From positions 1 through 9,970 of the forward strand of contig JACQOL010000161.1 in NCBI GenBank assembly GCA_016202555.1: a DNA stretch of 9,970 nucleotides, written 5' to 3'. Source of the stretch: Chloroflexota bacterium. GTDB taxonomy: Bacteria; Chloroflexota; Dehalococcoidia; Dehalococcoidales; UBA2162. A model generated the notes under the pieces. That model was not told the origin of the DNA, ran no database searches, and saw nothing but the letters and a program-made list of their open reading frames with translations. Positions 5,526 through 9,970 of this stretch are shown in pieces. Position 1 is the first letter of the stretch. Each line of letters opens with the position of its first letter. The translations under genes and the position numbers were made by a program.

Positions 5526-5586
5526 CATGCTCAGTTTCGTTTGAAATTTAGCAATTCACTAGTTTGTTAGTGCGGGTCATGCTCAG
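5526..5586. repeat. Direct repeat CATGCTCAG flanking a small palindrome
   Basis: CATGCTCAG occurs at 5526-5534 and again at 5578-5586. Between the copies lies the inverted repeat CACTA (5557-5561), a 6-nt loop, and TAGTG (5568-5572). No gene occupies this stretch. Short direct repeats around a palindrome can be a protein-binding array, or a tiny excised or duplicated insertion. Confidence 0.4.
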
Positions 5587-5597
5587 GATAAACTGTT

Positions 5598-5987
5598 TTG
5601 CGAAGACACCTAGGCAAAAAAGTTGATAGCCCGAAAGTGTGTGTAAGCACATACCCCTCTGTCAGTAGTTATTACAGGGGGTTAACTTTGTGTAAAGAGG
5701 AAAGATCACCCAAACATTGGGTGGTCTTTCCCAGTCTCGACTTAGCTACAAATTATTTTGAAATAGTGAGCCGTGTGGGGCTCGAATCTTTATGGTATGC
5801 AGTAGTATTCACTTCTGCAGAATCTATCTCAAGTTACGATAGGTTGCTTCCTTCTTTTATTCTTGCAATAATAGTCTTCCTCTCTGGTGTTGCCTATTTG
5901 CTCTATATTTCGGAGGTTCCTCCGAAGTTAAGCATTTTTAAAATCCTGTCCCATTATCTAATCCTCTTTTTGCCCAGGCTGAGATAA
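5598..5987 (+). CDS. Doubtful ORF, possible single-pass membrane protein
   Basis: A 129-codon frame starting at TTG without a good SD (AGGA about 9 nt upstream is poor). The first half reads through two strong hairpins (5654-5681 and 5699-5731) and does not look like a folded protein. The second half has a hydrophobic stretch, SFILAIIVFLSGVAYLLYIS (about residues 85-104), and a second hydrophobic tail, HYLILFLP. The stretch is more AT-rich than the flanking genes. It could be a small membrane protein starting internally, or an accident of AT-rich sequence. I recognise no family and favour non-coding. Confidence 0.18.
   Translation: MRRHLGKKVDSPKVCVSTYPSVSSYYRGLTLCKEERSPKHWVVFPSLDLATNYFEIVSRVGLESLWYAVVFTSAESISSYDRLLPSFILAIIVFLSGVAYLLYISEVPPKLSIFKILSHYLILFLPRLR
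5654..5681. repeat. Hairpin with CCCC/CTGT arms
   Basis: CCCC (5654-5657), a bulged T, and CTGT (5659-5662) pair with ACAG (5674-5677) and GGGG (5678-5681) across an 11-nt loop. On the minus strand the loop contains TAATAA, reminiscent of the double stop in tmRNA helix 5, but no plausible tag peptide precedes it. Confidence 0.4.
5699..5731 (+). repeat. Fifteen-base-pair hairpin with 3-nt loop
   Basis: GGAAAGATCACCCAA (5699-5713) pairs with TTGGGTGGTCTTTCC (5717-5731) over the loop ACA. As plus-strand RNA all fifteen positions pair, counting one U-G wobble at 5706/5724. As minus-strand RNA that position is an A-C mismatch. No T tract follows on the plus strand, so it is not a standard terminator. 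Confidence 0.55.
5909..5926. repeat. Perfect 8-bp inverted repeat with 2-nt centre
   Basis: TTCGGAGG (5909-5916), TT, CCTCCGAA (5919-5926). It is exactly symmetrical and therefore either a hairpin on both strands or a dimeric protein site. On the plus strand an AT-rich tail (GCATTTTTA) follows 6 nt later, weakly terminator-like. It lies inside the doubtful 5598-5987 frame. Confidence 0.45.
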
Positions 5988-6046
5988 GGTTCAAATGGGT
6001 GAAGCCCTTTAAAATTTCTTTTCGTCACCAAATCTACTTCCACCCG
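5988..6046. other. Spacer downstream of the Opp operon, no feature seen
   Basis: No convincing terminator follows the small membrane gene on the minus strand. The only inverted repeat is GGGCTTCACCC, with 3-bp arms, which is too weak. Together with the 5476-5987 stretch this makes an interval of almost 600 bp without a secure gene. Confidence 0.4.
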
Positions 6047-6266
6047 TCATATAAGCATGAGAACACGATATCTCTGCCACGAGAAGATAAATCCCATTAC
6101 TACCAAGAAACTAACCAATATGCCATAATCTACCCCCAAGGCTAAAAAGCTCAAAACAACCCCCTGGGGTTATCAGCCAGATGACCATCGACAAAAGTAA
6201 TGCAAATCCGAGCAAGAGGGTAGCCAGTCCGGTTACTATTAACTTCGGCGAGTGTGCTGCTTTCAT
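6047..6266 (-). pseudogene. Small two-helix membrane protein downstream of the Opp ATPase, frameshifted
   Basis: The ATG (6264-6266) overlaps the OppF-like stop as ATGA and opens with KAAHSPKLIVTGLATLLLGFA, a clear membrane helix (about 10-32) ending in WLITPG. The frame then enters a run of five G on the minus strand (plus-strand C at 6160-6164) and ends at a TAG after 51 codons. Removing one G restores a 72-residue product: TPGVVLSFLALGVDYGILVS, a second helix VSFLVVMGFIFSW, and a basic tail QRYRVLMLI, ending at the TGA at 6047-6049. Both halves are protein-like and hydrophobic, so a one-base insertion, either genuine or from sequencing, is the best reading. No family is recognised. Coupling to the transporter operon suggests an accessory membrane component. 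Confidence 0.6.
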
Positions 6267-7255
6267 TTCTTGAACAGCCAGCACTTGACGAAGTGTGCCG
6301 AGCTCGGCTCGAACTCGGGCGGGTTTTTAAGGTCGCACAGTCCGCGAATTATCGATGGGCACCGCGGATGAAACTTGCATCCCGATGGAGGGTTAAGAAG
6401 ACTCGGTGGCTCTCCTCCAGGAACGTCGCGGTAAGTCTTCGCGTTGAGCGGGTCGGGGTCGGGGATAGCAGCAATCAGCGCCCTGCTATAAGGATGGAAG
6501 GGTGCATTCAGTAAGCCATCTACTTCAGCTTTCTCAATGATTTCACCCGCGTACATAACAAAAACCCGCTCTGAAAAATATCTGACAGTAGCAAGGTCAT
6601 GCGTGACGTAAATAACACTGAGGTTGTATGTTTGTTTCAACTGCTCAAGCAGTTGCAATGTCTCCAAGCGGGCAGACGCGTCTAGCATCGAAACGGGTTC
6701 ATCAGCTACTATTAATTTTGGCCGTAAGATAATAGCCCGGGCGATTACCACGCGTTGCTGCTGTCCGCCGCTGAGCATGTGAGGAAATTTAGGCAAGAGC
6801 ACTTCGGGAGGAGATAACTTCACTGCCTCCATGGCTACGCTGATTCGAATGGTCCTTTCGCTTTTACTTTTAATTCCGTTGATAATAAGGGGCTCTTGCA
6901 GAATTTGATATACACTCATAAACGGCGCCAACGCACCATAGGGGTCCTGCTGAATATAACCTACCTGCGAGCGGTACCACCGCAACCCATGTGTTTTTAT
7001 GTGGCTGATATCCTCACCTTCAAAAGTTATTTCGCCCCTGTTCGGAGGATAAAGACCCAGTATAGTCCTAGCTAAGGTAGACTTACCGCAGCCACTTTCG
7101 CCAACAACAGCCACAGCTTCTCCTCGCATAAGGTCGAAGCTCAGTCCGTTCACCGCCCGTACGTAGCCGGCGTGACCGAATCCCCACCGCCTTAGTTCGA
7201 ACCATGTGGATAGTTCGCGCACAGAAAGGAGCACTTCTTTTGTCATCGCACTCAT
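6263..7255 (-). CDS. Oligopeptide/dipeptide ABC transporter, ATP-binding protein (OppF/DppF-like)
   Basis: 330 aa from the proposed start, cytoplasmic ATPase partner of the upstream OppD-like protein. Walker A is GESGCGKS (52-59), Q-loop YIQQDPYG (100-107), signature LSGGQQQR (161-168), Walker B LIVADEP with E186, and H-loop VTHD with H219. Residues about 250-325 form the oligopeptide_HPY C-terminal region with PPSGCKFHPRCP; C293, C299, C307 and C325 (CX5CX7CX17C) may hold an iron-sulfur cluster, as reported for a DppD relative. I chose the ATG at 7253-7255 because it forms the 4-nt ATGA overlap with the OppD stop seen at every other junction in this operon; the frame is open five codons further, to an ATG at 7270. 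The next ATGA overlap starts the small membrane gene. Confidence 0.92.
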   Translation of the reverse strand: MSAMTKEVLLSVRELSTWFELRRWGFGHAGYVRAVNGLSFDLMRGEAVAVVGESGCGKSTLARTILGLYPPNRGEITFEGEDISHIKTHGLRWYRSQVGYIQQDPYGALAPFMSVYQILQEPLIINGIKSKSERTIRISVAMEAVKLSPPEVLLPKFPHMLSGGQQQRVVIARAIILRPKLIVADEPVSMLDASARLETLQLLEQLKQTYNLSVIYVTHDLATVRYFSERVFVMYAGEIIEKAEVDGLLNAPFHPYSRALIAAIPDPDPLNAKTYRDVPGGEPPSLLNPPSGCKFHPRCPSIIRGLCDLKNPPEFEPSSAHFVKCWLFKK

Positions 7256-8211
7256 GCGTATATCCAGCACTTCACTTTTCGACCGTTGCCTATTGTTATT
7301 ACAGGCGGTTCCTGTTCACACGCAGAAAAGCGGTGCGGGCACCGCACCGCAAAACGACACCCCACTCCCGGAGCAATCAGTCGGGCCGTCTGCCCAGGTA
7401 TGAATTCCGGCGTTTTCTTTTCTCGGAGTCTGGGTACGCTTGCCAGAAGCAGCTGTGAGTAAGGATGGAGCGGCCCGTAATAAAACTCCTCGGAGCTACT
7501 CATCTCAACCATCTGTCCGGCGTACATTACAGCGACACTGTCCGCCAGCTCGCTGCAGGCGGCAACATCATGACTGATAAAGATAAAACTTTTATTGGAT
7601 TCTTGCTTGATGCGCTTAAGCGTGTTCAGGATATTAGCTTGTGTTAGTACGTCCAGCGCTGAGGTTGGCTCGTCCAAGACTACTAACGGAGGGTTTGTTA
7701 CCAGAGCCATAGCAATCGCTGTTCTCTGACGCATACCACCGCTCAGCTCGAAAGCATAGCGCAGGAGAAAGTCTTCAGGTACGCCCACATCTTTTAGCAC
7801 TTCTCCTGTACGTTCTTTCGCTTCTTCTCTCTTCATTAGACCGTGGGTCAACAGGGGTTCGGCTACCTGCTCGCCGATTTTCAGGACGGGGTTCAGTGAA
7901 TTCATCGCTGCTTGGGGTACGAAAGAGATTTTCACCCAGCGTACCTCACGGCGGAAATGTTCCTCATTGAGCGGCATCACGTCTGTTCCGTTAATGAAAA
8001 CTCGACCCTTGTAAATTGCAGTATTACGGGGAAGCAGCCTTAAGATAGCGCGGACAAGTGAAGTTTTCCCGCACCCCGACTCGCCGATTACCGCCAGTGC
8101 CTGTCTGGTACCAAGCTCAAAAGTGATGCCATCAACTGCCCGCACAGTCCCCATAGATGTCCTGTAATGCAGGAAGAGGTCTTCTACCCGCAGTAGTCTA
8201 TTTGTTATCAT
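7252..8211 (-). CDS. Oligopeptide/dipeptide ABC transporter, ATP-binding protein (OppD/DppD-like)
   Basis: 319 aa, cytoplasmic; it heterodimerises with the OppF-like ATPase to power import through the two permeases. Walker A is GESGCGKT (43-50), the Q-loop glutamine is Q100 (SFVPQAAMNSLNP), the signature is LSGGMRQR (156-163), Walker B is LVVLDEP (176-182), and the H-loop histidine is H214 in FISHD. The C-terminal oligopeptide_HPY region has PGVGCRFAVRCPHRFSAC with C285, C291 and C298, plus C315 near the end (CX5CX6CX16C), again suggesting a possible [4Fe-4S] site. The length is normal for the family. The ATG (8209-8211) overlaps the permease stop by ATGA, with no free-standing SD, so translation is coupled. 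Substrate specificity (peptides, nickel or others) cannot be told from the ATPase. Confidence 0.93.
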   Translation of the reverse strand: MITNRLLRVEDLFLHYRTSMGTVRAVDGITFELGTRQALAVIGESGCGKTSLVRAILRLLPRNTAIYKGRVFINGTDVMPLNEEHFRREVRWVKISFVPQAAMNSLNPVLKIGEQVAEPLLTHGLMKREEAKERTGEVLKDVGVPEDFLLRYAFELSGGMRQRTAIAMALVTNPPLVVLDEPTSALDVLTQANILNTLKRIKQESNKSFIFISHDVAACSELADSVAVMYAGQMVEMSSSEEFYYGPLHPYSQLLLASVPRLREKKTPEFIPGQTARLIAPGVGCRFAVRCPHRFSACEQEPPVITIGNGRKVKCWIYA

Positions 8212-9548
8212 TCTGCCCTCAATCTTGGATTAAATATTCGGTCGAGGCCATACCCCAGCATGGCAAAGCCGAGCCCGGTAAGTATCAGCAGGATGGAAGG
8301 CAGCACCACGGTGTTATAGTAACCTTTATATAATGCTCCGGACTGGAAGGCATCGTTCAATACCTTACCCCATGTCGGCAGAATGGGGTCACCCAGTCCC
8401 AGGAAAGCCAGTGATGCCTCGAGAAAGACCATAGATGGTATCAAAAGAACCAACTGGGGAATGAGAACAGGCAGCACTTTGGGTATCATATAAAGAAGAA
8501 TGATACGCATATCGCTGGCACCGTAAGCGCGTGCCGCTTCAATATAGGGCAAGCTCTTCACCTGCAGGAATATTGAACGGTAGACTTTGATTCCGAGACT
8601 GAAAATTCCGAGCAGGACAACGACTAGCAGTATAACCACGATGCTGCGTGAATAGAATGTTGCTATCAGGATCAGGATTGGCAGTCCGGGGAGGATGGCA
8701 TTTAGCTCTGTGAGACGCTGGATAACTGAGTCAACCAATCCGCCGTACCAGACACCTACCGCGGCTATAAATAATGTAACAACAGTCGAGCCAACAGCTC
8801 CCAGAAGCCCGAAAGCCATTGCAACTGGTGCTCCCCACAAGAGCGCCACGGACAGGTCACGGCGATGGTCATCTGTGCCGGCAACCCCCTTTACTTTGCC
8901 ATATACCACCAACCTCGCATCTATGTCGGAGGATTTCTCGAATGTCATCCCCTTGATGACCATCTCGTAGCTCCCTTTTTGAACTGACGTCCCACCGGAG
9001 GTTGGATTGGCGAAAAGTCCGGTTTCCGCTGTCCTGCTGCCGAGCGCGGCAATAAGTTGTTGGTCTTGCGAGATGTTGTAGCGGTTATCAGCAGACAGAC
9101 TGCGCTCACCGAGAGCTATCTCACGCCCATCCGGTGCCAGCCAGGATATTGATGCCGCTGGGCGCACTTGCTTAAACTTCGCATTAAAAAACAACGTTAT
9201 CTCATCGGGGAAACCATCGTAATTATAATAAAACGGCATCGAGAGGATTATTGTATTTATATCGCCGGAAGAGCTTACTGTCTTTTTTGCCGTGCCATTC
9301 TTAGTATCGAGAACGATAGTTTCAGGGAGCTTCTCTGAAGAAAACAGGTTGACCCAGACCGGCTGAGCATTCCTTGGGCTATCGTCCCATACCCCTCCTT
9401 CGCCGCGCCAGAGACTGATGGCTTCGTTATAGGGAATTGCAATTACGGCATAGATAGACAAGCCGATGAGTCCGGCTATAATAATAGCTCCGATTAGTAC
9501 CGAACGATGCCGCAGGAGCTCTCTGAATTGCTGCCTAAAGCCGCTCAT
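8208..9548 (-). CDS. Oligopeptide/dipeptide ABC transporter permease (OppC/DppC-like) with large extracytoplasmic insert
   Basis: 446 aa against about 280-300 for ordinary DppC/OppC. The N-terminal OppC_N segment has helix 1 at about 17-38 after a basic RELLRHRS. Residues about 40-225 are a hydrophilic insert facing outside, with QPVWVNLFSSEKLPETI near its start and beta-rich sequence (SMPFYYNYDGFPDEITLFF, ISWLAPDGREIALG). GTDDHRRDL (224-232) corresponds to the usual GTDxxGRD entry of the permease core. The five remaining helices follow (about 235-260, 285-315, 350-378, 412-436 and one intermediate), with the EAA coupling motif EAARAYGASDMRIILLYMIP at 337-356 and the C-terminal LAFLGLGDPILPTWG. 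The start ATG overlaps the OppB stop as ATGA. The insert may contact the binding protein or substrate; this is inference. Confidence 0.9.
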   Translation of the reverse strand: MSGFRQQFRELLRHRSVLIGAIIIAGLIGLSIYAVIAIPYNEAISLWRGEGGVWDDSPRNAQPVWVNLFSSEKLPETIVLDTKNGTAKKTVSSSGDINTIILSMPFYYNYDGFPDEITLFFNAKFKQVRPAASISWLAPDGREIALGERSLSADNRYNISQDQQLIAALGSRTAETGLFANPTSGGTSVQKGSYEMVIKGMTFEKSSDIDARLVVYGKVKGVAGTDDHRRDLSVALLWGAPVAMAFGLLGAVGSTVVTLFIAAVGVWYGGLVDSVIQRLTELNAILPGLPILILIATFYSRSIVVILLVVVLLGIFSLGIKVYRSIFLQVKSLPYIEAARAYGASDMRIILLYMIPKVLPVLIPQLVLLIPSMVFLEASLAFLGLGDPILPTWGKVLNDAFQSGALYKGYYNTVVLPSILLILTGLGFAMLGYGLDRIFNPRLRAE

Positions 9549-9970
9549 AATTTATCCCCGCCTCCAACTTTTACCCGCGGGTCGACGAGGGCATAAACGA
9601 TATCAAGCAAGAAGACAGTCAGTGTGAGCAGGTAGGCATAGATGACCACCGAACCCACAATAACAGGAGTATCGAAGGCGCTTATTGCCTGGTATAGAAG
9701 TCTGCCTATCCCTGGCCAGTTGAAGACGACTTCGAGAATAATAGAGCCCATCCAGATGCTTATGATACCAAAGGAGAAAGTGGTGATGATGGTGGGTAAG
9801 GTTGGTCTCAGAATGTAGCGACGCTCGATAGTTCCGGAAGGCAGCCCCTTTGCTTTTGCTATCTCAACATAGTCTTCAGACGAATAAATGAGAAATAAAG
9901 TCCGCCATGAGGAGATAGTGATAAAAATCGACCCGATAAGCATAGAGGCGACCGGTAGAATCAGGTGCTG
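9545..9970 (-). CDS. Oligopeptide/dipeptide ABC transporter permease (OppB/DppB-like), C-terminal part
   Basis: 142 codons are present; the 5' end lies beyond the window edge. The first visible residues are QHLILPVAS, the typical lead into the third core helix of DppB/OppB, so the ATG at 9943 is internal and not the start. The EAA coupling motif follows in EDYVEIAKAKGLPSGTIERRYILRP, then IIEVVFNWPGIGRLLYQAI-type sequence (here SIILEVVFNWPGIG) and the closing LDIVYALVDPRVK that is very typical of the family. At least three membrane helices are visible. It is the most upstream gene of the operon in this window. Its TGA overlaps the OppC ATG. The operon promoter and any substrate-binding protein gene would lie upstream, outside the window. 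Confidence 0.92.
   Translation of the reverse strand, partial: QHLILPVASMLIGSIFITISSWRTLFLIYSSEDYVEIAKAKGLPSGTIERRYILRPTLPTIITTFSFGIISIWMGSIILEVVFNWPGIGRLLYQAISAFDTPVIVGSVVIYAYLLTLTVFLLDIVYALVDPRVKVGGGDKL

Noticed and set aside
5488..5850. Complete one-piece tmRNA gene
   Set aside because: The AGATTCGAG at about 5779-5787 (minus) recalls the tmRNA 5' motif, but it lacks the following GGG and a matching acceptor strand, and no plausible tag peptide precedes the TAATAA.
8695..8970. Plus-strand 91-codon frame
   Set aside because: Antisense shadow of the OppC-like permease, with no SD or motif.
1..9970. CRISPR array, insertion sequence or transposase
   Set aside because: No regularly spaced repeats, no transposase-like protein and no long terminal inverted repeats were seen on either strand.

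Overview
The window looks bacterial. Four sigma70-type promoters can be read directly, including a perfect TTGACA-N17-TATAAT, and most stand-alone starts have Shine-Dalgarno (SD) sequences. The gene mix (CbtB/CbtA, a TIGR04076 protein, a stand-alone BioD-like/DRTGG protein, an archaeal-style winged-helix regulator and an Opp/Dpp transporter) is what I would expect from an uncultured anaerobe of the Chloroflexota (Dehalococcoidia-like). That placement is inference from gene content, not from a marker gene.

Layout. 91-900 (-): winged-helix regulator with its own promoter. 1276-2195 (-): cbtB-cbtA cobalt transporter pair, start and stop sharing one base, with a consensus promoter, a leader of about 195 nt and a terminator-like hairpin downstream. 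2476-2676 (-): remnant of a small ORF. 2687-3673 (-): BioD-like P-loop plus DRTGG protein. It is divergent from a two-gene operon at 3842-4464 (+) encoding a TIGR04076 protein and a cysteine-less carboxymuconolactone-decarboxylase-fold protein. 4456-5475 (-): SLOG/Rossmann-like protein with C-terminal membrane segments, interrupted by one in-frame TAA. 5476-6046: AT-rich, hairpin-rich stretch with a tRNA/tmRNA-like 3' end and no secure gene. 6047-9970 (-): Opp/Dpp ABC operon (partial permease B, permease C with a large extracytoplasmic insert, ATPases D and F, and a small membrane protein). Every junction in this operon is a 4-nt ATGA overlap, and the last gene is frameshifted at a homopolymer.

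How the genes work together. The Opp/Dpp genes form one importer whose two permeases and two ATPases are made by coupled translation; the substrate-binding protein is not in the window. CbtB (His-rich metal-binding tail) and CbtA (membrane channel) form a cobalt uptake pair, which fits a corrinoid-dependent anaerobe. Three lesions (nonsense in the SLOG gene, frameshift in the small membrane gene, amber codon in the 2476-2676 remnant) suggest local gene decay or errors in an environmental assembly. The most interesting unexplained parts are the structured cbtBA leader with an ATG-TAG start-stop element, and the 5476-5930 stretch.
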